Source: an uncultured Pirellulaceae bacterium
GTDB lineage: Bacteria > Planctomycetota > Planctomycetia > Pirellulales > Pirellulaceae
DNA length: 64,000 nt
Assembly (NCBI GenBank): GCA_938083195.1
Contig: CALKCK010000009.1
Location: 62,001 to 126,000 of the forward strand
Direction of reading: 5' to 3'
Shown here: piece after piece, positions 18,466 through 26,925 of the stretch
How the letters are laid out: each line of letters opens with the position of its first letter
Position numbering within the stretch: the stretch's first letter is position 1
Translations under genes and position numbers: made by a program
The notes under the pieces: model-generated
Told to the model about the DNA's origin: nothing
The model's database searches: none
The model's input: only the letters and a program-made list of their open reading frames with translations

Positions 18466-19212
18466 ATGACTTCATCCGATAAACCATTGCAACTCGATGT
18501 GGCACCGGAAAAAATTCCGAGGCATGTTGCAATTATCATGGATGGGAATGGACGCTGGGCCGAGCGACAGGAACTGCCTCGTATTCGCGGGCATCAGCAG
18601 GGTGCTAAAACGGTGCGGTTAATCACAGAAGAATGCGCAAGGATTGGCATTAAGCAACTCACGCTCTATTGCCTCTCAAGTGAGAATTGGAAACGCCCCG
18701 AGGACGAACTTGAATTCCTAATGTTTTTGCTCTCCCAATATATGATTCAGGAGCGCGAGACGATGATGGAAAATAACATTCGCCTACAAATCATCGGCAG
18801 ACGCGAGCGAATCCCCGCAGATGTTCAAACGGAGATGGACAAATCTCTTGAGATGACCTCTGGCAATACTGGCACCTGCTTGTGCCTTGCCATTAATTAC
18901 GGTGGGCGTGCTGAAATCGTGGATGCCGTTCGTCAAATCACTTCCGAAGTAGTCACTGGGAAACTGGACGCCTCCGAGATCTCCGAAACAACCGTCTCCG
19001 ACCACCTTTACACATCTGGCATGTCCGACCCTGACCTACTGATTCGTACAGCCGGCGAAATGAGAATTAGTAATTACTTGCTTTGGCAGATCAGCTATGC
19101 TGAAATGTGGGTCACTGAAAAAATGTGGCCTGAGTTCTCAATCGCAGATTTCCACCAATCGATTAGCGATTTTTCAAAACGAAATCGACGTTTTGGTGGA
19201 CTCAACAGTTAG
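18466..19212 (+). CDS. uppS: Isoprenyl transferase (undecaprenyl diphosphate synthase)
   Basis: A cis-prenyltransferase of 248 residues, the normal length. HVAIIMDGNGRWAERQ holds the catalytic Asp at about 26, followed by RGHQQGAKTVR, LTLYCLSSENWKRP and the diphosphate-binding end DPDLLIRTAGEMRISNYLLW. It condenses farnesyl diphosphate with isopentenyl diphosphate to give the C55 lipid carrier for peptidoglycan and surface glycans. cdsA follows after 8 bases, so they form an operon. Confidence 0.96.
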   Translation: MTSSDKPLQLDVAPEKIPRHVAIIMDGNGRWAERQELPRIRGHQQGAKTVRLITEECARIGIKQLTLYCLSSENWKRPEDELEFLMFLLSQYMIQERETMMENNIRLQIIGRRERIPADVQTEMDKSLEMTSGNTGTCLCLAINYGGRAEIVDAVRQITSEVVTGKLDASEISETTVSDHLYTSGMSDPDLLIRTAGEMRISNYLLWQISYAEMWVTEKMWPEFSIADFHQSISDFSKRNRRFGGLNS

Positions 19213-19220
19213 GATCCAAT

Positions 19221-20153
19221 GTGCTAGGGCGTCGCTTAATTTCCGCTGCAGTTATCATTTCCTCGATGCTGCTTCTGCTGTACTTCGATTACTCTCTCGG
19301 ACGCCTCGAGAGTTTGGGGAGGCCTGGACTGCTTCTTTGTGGATTAGCTGTAATTCTTGCCGCAATGGCAACCAGTGAGTTAGTCATTATGTTCGACAAT
19401 GTCGGCTGTCGAATGAACCACCATCTGATGGTTGGGGCAACCATCGTCATGACCTGCACCGCCTTTGCCCCGGTACTCTGGAGAGATCAGCCCCCTAATT
19501 GCCCGCTGGGGCACTTCGGATGGGCAATGGCTGGAATCGTCCTCGCAATCGTCCTTGCGTTTATTCACCAAATGCGAACCTTCAATCCGTCGCACTCATC
19601 GGCCAGCGGAGAAATTATTGACCAGCTGGGGCGTTCAGCCTTTATCTTTATCTACCTAAGCATGCTCTTCGCATTCCTTGTTCCTCACCGGCTACTTCAA
19701 GGCGACAACGCGCTCGGACTAGTTTCCATCATCACCCTGATCACCTCCGTCAAGCTCGCCGACACATTCGCCTATTTCATTGGAAAGCGGTTCGGAACCG
19801 TCAAACTAGCCCCCAAACTAAGTCCGGGCAAAACAGTCCAAGGATCTCTTGGCGCCTTTCTTGGCGGATGCGTCGGCACTGCGATTGTAATTTACATCGT
19901 CGCACCGGGAATTTTCTCCATCGAGGTTGCCAAGCCCTGGTGGTGGTTCCTGCTTTACGGCATCTTAGTTACCAGCGCCGGCATGGTGGGTGACCTCGCT
20001 GAATCACTCATCAAACGCGATACAAAAACCAAAGACTCCAGCAGTTGGCTGCCTGGGCTTGGCGGCATTCTGGACATTATGGATTCCCTGATCTTCGCCG
20101 CCCCGGTCTCGTTTTTCCTGTGGATAATCGCCGACCTTCCGGCCTCGCCTTGA
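19221..20153 (+). CDS. cdsA: Phosphatidate cytidylyltransferase
   Basis: An integral membrane protein of 310 residues with about eight hydrophobic segments. The C-terminal signature is present: KRDTKTKDSSSWLPGLGGIL followed by DIMDSL. SVKLADTFAYFIGKRFG and KLSPGKTVQGSLGAFLGG are also typical. It makes CDP-diacylglycerol from phosphatidate and CTP for phospholipid synthesis. The start is a GTG at 19221 (the nearby ATG at 19219 is out of frame and stops at once). It sits directly behind uppS; dxr and rseP, which often follow, are about 14 kb away on the other strand. Confidence 0.93.
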   Translation: MLGRRLISAAVIISSMLLLLYFDYSLGRLESLGRPGLLLCGLAVILAAMATSELVIMFDNVGCRMNHHLMVGATIVMTCTAFAPVLWRDQPPNCPLGHFGWAMAGIVLAIVLAFIHQMRTFNPSHSSASGEIIDQLGRSAFIFIYLSMLFAFLVPHRLLQGDNALGLVSIITLITSVKLADTFAYFIGKRFGTVKLAPKLSPGKTVQGSLGAFLGGCVGTAIVIYIVAPGIFSIEVAKPWWWFLLYGILVTSAGMVGDLAESLIKRDTKTKDSSSWLPGLGGILDIMDSLIFAAPVSFFLWIIADLPASP

Positions 20154-20188
20154 GCCGACGATTTTTTGAATTCCACTTGCGCTACGGA

Positions 20189-21484
20189 CTACCGATCGGC
20201 ATCGGTCAACTCAGAAATGTCCTTGGGAAGCTTTTCATCGACGATTCCATAAGCACCTCTGCCGTTATCTCGTATCCGGTTTTTGGCATCGTCTACAATC
20301 GATTCAACATCTGCGTCCCAATAAAGCTCTCTCGCTACTTTAGCGTCAGGAGTCTTTAACGGTCGCATCAACCGAAAACCGACACCTAGCCCCGGCGAAT
20401 CGGTGTACCACCAAGGGCTCTTCGGGAAATTGGGATCCTCGTACTTCCATTCCTTATCGTCAGAACCAAGCCGAGCAGCACTTCGGCAATCCTCTGGCTC
20501 TAGCTCCCATGACCCTCCCCGAATGACTCGCGGATACAATTTGGTCGGACGGCGCAACGCCTGTTCAGCGGAGACTGACTTCCCAGCTTCGACATGGTCG
20601 TATCCATCTTCGCTGTACTCATCGAGTACCCATTCAGCGACATTCCCATACATGTCATACAGCCCCCACGGGTTAGGCTTCAATTCGCCAACTGGGTGAC
20701 GTTCATCATCCGATGTCTCAATGTTCCACGCATGATCTTCGAGGTCGTCCGCATCATCACCAAAGTAATAAGCGGTGGTCGTCCCGGCACGGCAGGCGTA
20801 CTCCCACTCAGCTTCAGTAGGAAGACGATAAAAACCACCAGCCATCAAGCTCAACCATTTTGTATATTGCTTGGCCGCGAACTGAGTCATCGTTGCCGCG
20901 GGTTGATCATCGGCTTCACCAGCGGAGTAGGTGAAACTCGCATCGTACAATGACGAAGGCGCCGTCACGGCATCAATTTCATTGTCGCCATCAACCTTAC
21001 GAAGACCTTTCCCGTTGAGTGCTTTAAAAACTTTGTCGAGTTGCATGTATTTCTTATATTCAAGCCATGTCACCTCATACTTTCCCATCCAGAACGGTTC
21101 AACCGAAACTTCGTATTGAGGCCCTTCATCATCGCGGCGATCGTCTTCATCCTCCGGGCTCCCCATCATGAACTTACCACCGGGGATCGGGATCATTTCG
21201 AATTGAATCTTTGTTCCGGGAATGGTTGTCGTGTAAGGCACCATGTAACCGCCTTCGATCTCAACGAATCGTCCAGACGTCGGTTTCTCCTTCACAATCC
21301 CCAGCGTATTTTCACCGACCGCTTTGGAGGTTGGTGCTTCATACGAGACTGTTTGAATCAACTCTCGTGGCGTCGATTTAGAAAACTCAGTAAAAGAGAT
21401 TGGATCGGTTGCCTGGAACATCAAAGACGCCAACCAAACAATTGCGATGCTTCCGCACGCTACACAGCTAAAAGATAACTTCAC
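20189..21484 (-). CDS. Exported SUMF1/FGE-like domain protein without the catalytic cysteines
   Basis: A protein of 431 residues with an N-terminal hydrophobic export segment. From ~95 a formylglycine-generating-enzyme-type fold follows: FEMIPIPGGKFMMGSPEDED, KYEVTWLEYKKYMQ, YRLPTEAEWEYACRAGTTTA, GLYDMYGNVAEWVLDEY, RVIRGGSWELEPEDCRSAAR and GVGFRLMRPL. True FGEs have two cysteines a few residues after RGGS; here that stretch is WELEPEDC, which does not supply the pair, so sulfatase activation is unlikely. The acidic DEDDRRDDEG after GSP resembles other planctomycete members. The start is GTG. Likely role: binding or an unknown oxygenase-like function outside the cytoplasm. Confidence 0.85.
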   Translation of the reverse strand: MKLSFSCVACGSIAIVWLASLMFQATDPISFTEFSKSTPRELIQTVSYEAPTSKAVGENTLGIVKEKPTSGRFVEIEGGYMVPYTTTIPGTKIQFEMIPIPGGKFMMGSPEDEDDRRDDEGPQYEVSVEPFWMGKYEVTWLEYKKYMQLDKVFKALNGKGLRKVDGDNEIDAVTAPSSLYDASFTYSAGEADDQPAATMTQFAAKQYTKWLSLMAGGFYRLPTEAEWEYACRAGTTTAYYFGDDADDLEDHAWNIETSDDERHPVGELKPNPWGLYDMYGNVAEWVLDEYSEDGYDHVEAGKSVSAEQALRRPTKLYPRVIRGGSWELEPEDCRSAARLGSDDKEWKYEDPNFPKSPWWYTDSPGLGVGFRLMRPLKTPDAKVARELYWDADVESIVDDAKNRIRDNGRGAYGIVDEKLPKDISELTDADR

Positions 21485-21600
21485 GTTGTTAGTTTCCTAC
21501 TAAAACAAAAAAACGGTCGCTACATTATGCTTCGGACCGAAACAAATTAAAAAGCACATCGGTAACACTTTTAAGATACCCGAGACACTACAAAAAACGG

Positions 21601-21632
21601 AAAAAAAAACGCGATGACAACAATTTCATCGC
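21601..21632 (-). terminator. Rho-independent terminator after ansA
   Basis: On the minus strand GCGATGA pairs with TCATCGC around an 8-base loop and is followed by nine T after one G. It starts 6 bases after the asparaginase stop codon. Confidence 0.9.
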
Positions 21633-21637
21633 AATTT

Positions 21638-22669
21638 TCAATCGGTAATGGTCGAAATTTCACCCACGAGATTTTGGCCAATCTTTGCCCTAATCTCATC
21701 AACCGAAAAATTCTGGCTAAACAGAAATTGCATTTTCGTTAACGCTGCCTCAATCGTCATATCGCGCCCGGGAATGACTCCTGCTTCAGTCAGCGCCGTT
21801 CCTGTGGCGTAACTTCCCTGCGTCATCTCACCATGCAGGCACTGCGTACACCCCAAAATCACCATTCCCGCTTGAGTAGCCGACGAAATTGCCTCCAGAA
21901 AGAATCGGTTTTCCGTTGGGCCATTTCCGTCACCAAAGGTCTCCAGAATAATCCCTTTCAGCGGCCTCTGTAAAAGATGGTGAAGGATATCAATCGACAT
22001 TCCTGGAAACAAACGAAAAGCAGCCACTTCCGTGGCCTCTATTGGATTCACTTGCAGACTGCCCGATCGAGATTCTGAAGACAGAAAATTCTCCTCAAAA
22101 ATCTCAATAGAAGTTCCCACCGTCGCTAAAGGGGGATAATTCGGAGAATCAAACGCATCAAACCGAGTTGCACTGACCTTAGTACTACGGCAACCGCGGA
22201 ATAAGTGGTCGCCAAACAAAAGCCCCACCTCTGGGATTTGATAATTGGCCGCTAACACCATTGCCGTTTTAAGATTTTCGCGAGCGTCATTTCGAATTTG
22301 ACCAAGCGGAAGTTGAGCTCCGGTAAAAATGACCGGCTTTGAAAGTCCGTCTAGCATGAACGCGAGAGCCGCTGCACTATAGGCCATCGTGTCTGTTCCA
22401 TGCAAAACAACGAACCCATCGTAAGCATCATGACGCTCCTGAATATCATTTGCGATTTTACGCCAAATGTCAGGTGTCATATTCGAAGAATCCACCAACG
22501 GCTCATACTCGATTAAATCAAACTCAGGCATTGGCGCCTGAGACAATTCATCCATGTTCGCCATTTGATTGGCAAGGTACCCTGGCGACGGACGGTACCC
22601 CGATTCAGACCGCCGCATCGAGAGCGTTCCACCAGTATTAATTACACAAATTTTCTTCACGGATTTCAT
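21638..22669 (-). CDS. ansA: L-asparaginase, type I-like
   Basis: A cytoplasmic asparaginase of 343 residues from the ATG at 22669 (MKSVKKICVINTGGTLSMRR). The first catalytic Thr lies in INTGGTLS, the second Thr-Asp pair in VVLHGTDTMAYSAAALAFML, and PVIFTGAQLPLGQIRNDARE matches the family. It hydrolyses asparagine to aspartate and ammonia. No signal peptide belongs to the chosen start; a longer frame from 22768 adds residues unlike the family. The terminator directly downstream indicates a single-gene unit. Confidence 0.9.
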   Translation of the reverse strand: MKSVKKICVINTGGTLSMRRSESGYRPSPGYLANQMANMDELSQAPMPEFDLIEYEPLVDSSNMTPDIWRKIANDIQERHDAYDGFVVLHGTDTMAYSAAALAFMLDGLSKPVIFTGAQLPLGQIRNDARENLKTAMVLAANYQIPEVGLLFGDHLFRGCRSTKVSATRFDAFDSPNYPPLATVGTSIEIFEENFLSSESRSGSLQVNPIEATEVAAFRLFPGMSIDILHHLLQRPLKGIILETFGDGNGPTENRFFLEAISSATQAGMVILGCTQCLHGEMTQGSYATGTALTEAGVIPGRDMTIEAALTKMQFLFSQNFSVDEIRAKIGQNLVGEISTITD

Positions 22670-22798
22670 CCATTCGGCAAAGTCAACAACTGAGTGATTG
22701 TAAACAATATGTGAAGTTCCTGCCGAAACTTTATCAGTCCTAAAAATTCGACCAACGGGGCAAAGCATTTGCAGTTTTGGCTCAAACGATGATCTAGG

Positions 22799-22827
22799 TT
22801 GACGGCACCTGTTTCATACGACATTCT
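22799..22827 (+). promoter_or_regulatory. Possible promoter for the DUF3467 gene
   Basis: TTGACG (22799-22804, five of six consensus bases) is followed after 17 bases by CATTCT, a weak -10. It is 56 bases upstream of the start codon. Only a candidate. Confidence 0.3.
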
Positions 22828-22882
22828 TAATAGGTAACAAATATATTTTCGAAACAAGCTTTTCCCTAACGAGGCGAATTCC

Positions 22883-23194
22883 ATGGCTGAAAAAGACCAA
22901 TCTCCTAACCCCCGCCCCATCACTGTTGACGAATCAAAAACGGTCAGCTCTTATGCCAACTTCTGCCGCGTTACTGGATCACCAGAAGAGTTGATCGTTG
23001 ATTTTGGAATGAATTCGCAGCCGATGGGTCAAAACGAGAAACCCGTCGATATCTCTCAGCGGATCGTACTCAATTTCTACACAGCCAAACGCCTCCTCCA
23101 CGCGCTTCATGTTTCAGTCCAGAGACATGAAGAAGTTTTTGGAAAGATTGAAACCGACATTCAAAAGCGAGTCGTCCCGCGGGAAGTAAAATAG
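22883..23194 (+). CDS. DUF3467 protein
   Basis: A soluble protein of 103 residues. SYANFCRVTGSPEELIVDFG, ISQRIVLNFYTAKRLLHAL and VQRHEEVFGKIETDIQKRV match the DUF3467 family, common in planctomycetes and some other phyla, whose function is unknown. The ATG at 22883 follows an AACGAGG ribosome site. It is flanked upstream by a divergent asparaginase and downstream by a strong terminator, so it is an independent unit. Confidence 0.9.
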   Translation: MAEKDQSPNPRPITVDESKTVSSYANFCRVTGSPEELIVDFGMNSQPMGQNEKPVDISQRIVLNFYTAKRLLHALHVSVQRHEEVFGKIETDIQKRVVPREVK

Positions 23195-23228
23195 TATTCT
23201 GCCACGATTAGCTCAATTTAGAATTTTG

Positions 23229-23257
23229 AAAGGCCACCCTTCAGGATGGCCTTTTTT
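23229..23257 (+). terminator. Rho-independent terminator after DUF3467
   Basis: AAAGGCCACC pairs with GGATGGCCTTT (one bulged A) around a short loop and ends in TTTTTT, about 35 bases after the stop codon. Confidence 0.9.
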
Positions 23258-23408
23258 CTTGACCCAAGACATCCCCCCTTAATCGGCAACACCGGACGCC
23301 TTTCCACCCCAATCCAAGGGATAAGTATCGCCCCTTTTTCAACGTCCAAGTCACCGGTAAATTAGGGATTCCAATCAACCTCAACTATCGACCATTTCCG
23401 GAACCACC

Positions 23409-24596
23409 ATGGCCAAAGTCACGATTAACGACATCGAAGTCGCCAGCAAATCAATCCTCATGCGAGTCGATTTCAACGTCCCCCTCAACGGTAATCTTGA
23501 AATTACTGACGATCGTCGCATCGAGATGGCACTCCCCTCCATTAAATCGGTGGTTGATCGTGGCGGACGCCTGATTCTCATTAGCCACCTCGGACGCCCC
23601 AAGGGAGAACCTTCACCAGAGCTAAGCCTAGCGCCGGTGGCCAAGCGACTTGCGGAAATCCTCGAAAACAAAGTTTCGTTTGCAACGGATACCGTCGGCC
23701 CAGAAGCTGCAGAAAAAGTTAAGATGCTACAAGACGGACAAATTGTCGTTTTGGAAAACTTAAGATTTGACGCGAGAGAGAAATCGGGCGATGAATCATT
23801 CTCAGCACAACTGGCTGATTTTGCAGACGTCTACTGCAACAATGCATTCGGCACCTGCCACCGCGAAGACGCCTCAATGTACGGCGTACCCCGCGCGATG
23901 GGTGGAAAACCAAAAGTAGTTGGAACACTTGTTGAAAAAGAAATTAAATACCTCAATGACGTGATCAGCACTCCAGAGCGGCCTTTTGTTGCGATCTTAG
24001 GAGGCGCCAAAGTCTCCGACAAAATCAAAGTCATTGAAAACCTGCTCGGCGTTTGTGATCATATTCTAATTGGCGGCGCCATGGCTTACACGTTTGCTTT
24101 GGCAAAGGGTGGGAAAGTGGGTAACAGCCTCGTCGAACCAGATAAAATTGAACTGGCAAAAGAACTCATCTCTCAAGCGGGAGACAAACTGGTTCTACCG
24201 GTCGACACCCATTGCGGCGATGACTTTGACGCTCAATGCAATAAACAAATTGTTCCTGCTGGCGAAATCGCCGATGGTTTTGAGGGGCTCGATATTGGCC
24301 CAAAATCTGCAAAACAGTTTGCCGACATTATTCAATCGGCCAAGACCGTGGTCTGGAATGGACCGATGGGAGTTTTTGAAATGCCTCCATTTGACGAAGG
24401 CACCAAAATAGTTGCCCAGGCAATTGCCGACAGCGAAGCCATTAGTATCATCGGAGGTGGAGACAGTGCTGCCGCCATTTCCCAGCTGGGCTTCGAGGAT
24501 GCCGTAACGCATGTGAGCACCGGTGGTGGAGCGAGCCTCGCTATGCTTGAAGGAAAAACATTTGCTGCCGTCGAAATTCTCGACGACAAAGACTAG
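23409..24596 (+). CDS. pgk: Phosphoglycerate kinase
   Basis: Glycolytic enzyme of 395 residues, the usual length. The N-terminal domain has [20 protein letters not shown] and [16 protein letters not shown] with the conserved basic residues for 3-phosphoglycerate. The C-terminal domain has [29 protein letters not shown] and [11 protein letters not shown] for nucleotide binding. It makes ATP from 1,3-bisphosphoglycerate. No gap or tpi gene is adjacent. The 258 bases after it hold no visible gene. Confidence 0.97.
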   Translation: MAKVTINDIEVASKSILMRVDFNVPLNGNLEITDDRRIEMALPSIKSVVDRGGRLILISHLGRPKGEPSPELSLAPVAKRLAEILENKVSFATDTVGPEAAEKVKMLQDGQIVVLENLRFDAREKSGDESFSAQLADFADVYCNNAFGTCHREDASMYGVPRAMGGKPKVVGTLVEKEIKYLNDVISTPERPFVAILGGAKVSDKIKVIENLLGVCDHILIGGAMAYTFALAKGGKVGNSLVEPDKIELAKELISQAGDKLVLPVDTHCGDDFDAQCNKQIVPAGEIADGFEGLDIGPKSAKQFADIIQSAKTVVWNGPMGVFEMPPFDEGTKIVAQAIADSEAISIIGGGDSAAAISQLGFEDAVTHVSTGGGASLAMLEGKTFAAVEILDDKD

Positions 24597-24854
24597 TCTC
24601 CGCACTATAGCGAAACAAGGAATAACGATTTTTGCGATTGCCTCGTGGAAACGAACCGAGATTGACGCGCGAGGATTCTCCCTCGCAGCGTCTTTTGTGG
24701 TATGTTGGCAAAGACTTTTCCCAGTTCCGTTTTGCTTGAATTAAATTATTGCCCCTGATGTTTCAAGAGCCAATTACCTCACTCCAAACCAGCGGTAGAG
24801 TGAACGCAAACTTTACAAGCGTTCCATGACATCCGACTGTTTCTTACGTTTCCC

Positions 24855-25694
24855 ATGCTCAACAACGCTCCTGTACAAAAATTAAAACACAACGGATTAA
24901 CCGTCGAGGGGTATTCTCGCGCGGCAGTTCAATCCTATTGGCGCATCCCTGAACTCAAGCTTGGATTTGACTTAGGCGCTCACCCATGGGATTTCATGGG
25001 TACGCCAACTTGGTTAATCAGCCATTGTCACCTCGATCATATTGCGGCCCTGCCGTTATACGTCGCTCGTCGCAGACTCATGAAAATGAGCCCACCCAAA
25101 ATCTATCTCCCCAAATCAAATACGGATGCCGTACGGCAAATGCTCAATTCGTTCGTCAAACTAGACCGTGGCAAAATGCCATGTGATTTAATCGGCGTAT
25201 CACCCGGTGATGAAATTGAGATCTCCCGAGAACTCGTTGTCAATGTGCACGAGACCAAACATACAGTCCCGAGTGTTGGGTATATCGTTTCTGAACGACG
25301 CAAGAAACTCAAGCAAGAATATCTTAATTTGAGCGGCGATGAAATCAAAACACTCCGTAGTGGCGGAACAGAGATCACCATCGAATCCCGACTACCCTTG
25401 ATTGGGTTCACGGGAGACACCTCGCCTGCAGGCCTGGACAACAATCCGGAATTCTATGAAACAAAAATTCTAATTACCGAGATGACTTTTATATCACCGG
25501 AACACCGAAAAGAATTAATCCACAAAAACGGCCATATGCACTTGGATGACTTCATTGCCCGTCAGGAAAAATTCAATAACGAAATAGTTATCGCCGGGCA
25601 TTTCAGCACACGCTACAGCCTCCACCAATCGAAAAAACTGGTTAACCAACAGTTACCAGGAATGCTCGGAGGAAGACTGAAGCTGTGGGTTTAA
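24855..25694 (+). CDS. MBL-fold hydrolase, RNase Z-like
   Basis: A metallo-beta-lactamase-fold protein of 279 residues. The metal motif H-x-H-x-D-H appears as ISHCHLDHIAALPLYVARR; further ligands are likely in VNVHETKHTVPSVGYIV, GFTGDTSPAGLD and VIAGHFSTRY. The order and the spacing resemble RNase Z and its plant-type relatives, so 3' processing of tRNA is plausible, but other MBL activities remain possible. The gene ends inside the start of hemW (10-base overlap), so the two are translationally linked. Confidence 0.8.
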   Translation: MLNNAPVQKLKHNGLTVEGYSRAAVQSYWRIPELKLGFDLGAHPWDFMGTPTWLISHCHLDHIAALPLYVARRRLMKMSPPKIYLPKSNTDAVRQMLNSFVKLDRGKMPCDLIGVSPGDEIEISRELVVNVHETKHTVPSVGYIVSERRKKLKQEYLNLSGDEIKTLRSGGTEITIESRLPLIGFTGDTSPAGLDNNPEFYETKILITEMTFISPEHRKELIHKNGHMHLDDFIARQEKFNNEIVIAGHFSTRYSLHQSKKLVNQQLPGMLGGRLKLWV

Positions 25695-26920
25695 GGGACA
25701 ATCAACTTCCGAGTAACGACCATCAGTCCAGCGAGGGCGAATTGTCAAGCTCGACGTTCCATCCACAGTTCGGTCAGCCAAAATCTGTCTACATTCACAT
25801 TCCATTTTGCCGACACCGCTGCGGCTACTGTAATTTCACATTAGTTGCCGGGCGAGACCACTTAATTGATCGATTTCTGGATGCGCTCGAAATCGAAATT
25901 AGCTGGCTCGCTGAAACCTATTTATTGGAAACACTATTTCTAGGAGGCGGCACGCCGAGTCATCTCAACCCGCAACAACTCGGTAGACTTACAGAAATCA
26001 TCAGCAGTCGATTCACATTATCAGCGACTGCCGAAATAACAGCTGAATGCAACCCAAACGATCTCGACAGTCAGCGCTTTGACGCACTCAAAAACTTAGG
26101 GGTCAATCGAATCAGTCTCGGTGTTCAGTCGCTCAACAAAACAAAACTTCAACGGCTTGAGCGAGATCATTGCGAAAGCGATATCCGCAGGGCGGTCTCG
26201 AGTGCGAAAAACCTCGGGCTTGATGTTTCACTCGACATGATCTTTGCGGCGCCACAAGAAACGCTGGCTCAATGGCAAACAGATCTCAATCAAGCAATCT
26301 CGCTCGAACCTGATCATCTATCGACCTATGAATTGACCTATGAAAAGGGTACGCAATTTTGGAATCGACTCAACCGCGGGGCGATTAGCGAAGCCGATGA
26401 AGATCTGAGAGCCGAAATGTACTCTTTTGCAATCAACCGGCTGTCTCGAGCCGGGATGAATCAATACGAAGTTTCCAGTTTTGCTAAAACCAACAAAAAC
26501 TGCCGACACAATCTTGCTTATTGGCAAGGCGATCCATTTTTCGCATTCGGACCAGGCGCAGCTAGATTCGTAGATGGGATCCGAGAAACTAACCATCGAA
26601 GTACCACTCAGTACTTAAAACTGGTTCACTCAGGAGAATCTCCGGTGGCCGACCGAGAACAATTAGCTCCTGAACCGGCAGCCCGCGAACGATTAGCCAT
26701 CGGTCTGCGAATGATTGAAGGTATCGACGAAACTCAATTTTTGAAACGGACGGGTTACTCCATCGCTTCGATTTTGGGAGGTTTTAAGCAAACACTTGTC
26801 GACAACGAGTTGCTAAAACACGAACACAGCCGATTCCGCTTAACTGAACGCGGAATCATGCTTTGCGACTGGATCGCGGCGAAGATTGTAAATCCTTCGC
26901 AAGACCAACCAATCAATTGA
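25685..26920 (+). CDS. hemW: Radical SAM heme chaperone HemW
   Basis: A 411-residue radical SAM protein. VYIHIPFCRHRCGYCNFT carries the CxxxCxxC iron-sulfur motif, TLFLGGGTPSHLNPQQL the SAM-binding Gly motif, and NRISLGVQSLNKTKLQRLER and NQYEVSSFAK match HemW (formerly annotated as oxygen-independent coproporphyrinogen oxidase-like). A C-terminal winged region (IMLCDWIAAKI) is present. Known role: delivering heme to respiratory enzymes. A GTG at 25685 overlaps the upstream MBL gene; a downstream start would shorten a poorly conserved 30-residue leader. Confidence 0.9.
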   Translation: MGLRDNQLPSNDHQSSEGELSSSTFHPQFGQPKSVYIHIPFCRHRCGYCNFTLVAGRDHLIDRFLDALEIEISWLAETYLLETLFLGGGTPSHLNPQQLGRLTEIISSRFTLSATAEITAECNPNDLDSQRFDALKNLGVNRISLGVQSLNKTKLQRLERDHCESDIRRAVSSAKNLGLDVSLDMIFAAPQETLAQWQTDLNQAISLEPDHLSTYELTYEKGTQFWNRLNRGAISEADEDLRAEMYSFAINRLSRAGMNQYEVSSFAKTNKNCRHNLAYWQGDPFFAFGPGAARFVDGIRETNHRSTTQYLKLVHSGESPVADREQLAPEPAARERLAIGLRMIEGIDETQFLKRTGYSIASILGGFKQTLVDNELLKHEHSRFRLTERGIMLCDWIAAKIVNPSQDQPIN

Positions 26921-26925
26921 AAAAC

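Noticed and set aside
25685-26920. Oxygen-independent coproporphyrinogen III oxidase (HemN)
   Set aside because: The short CRHRCGYC context and overall length fit HemW, which lacks the HemN-specific extra domain features; HemN annotation is a common error.
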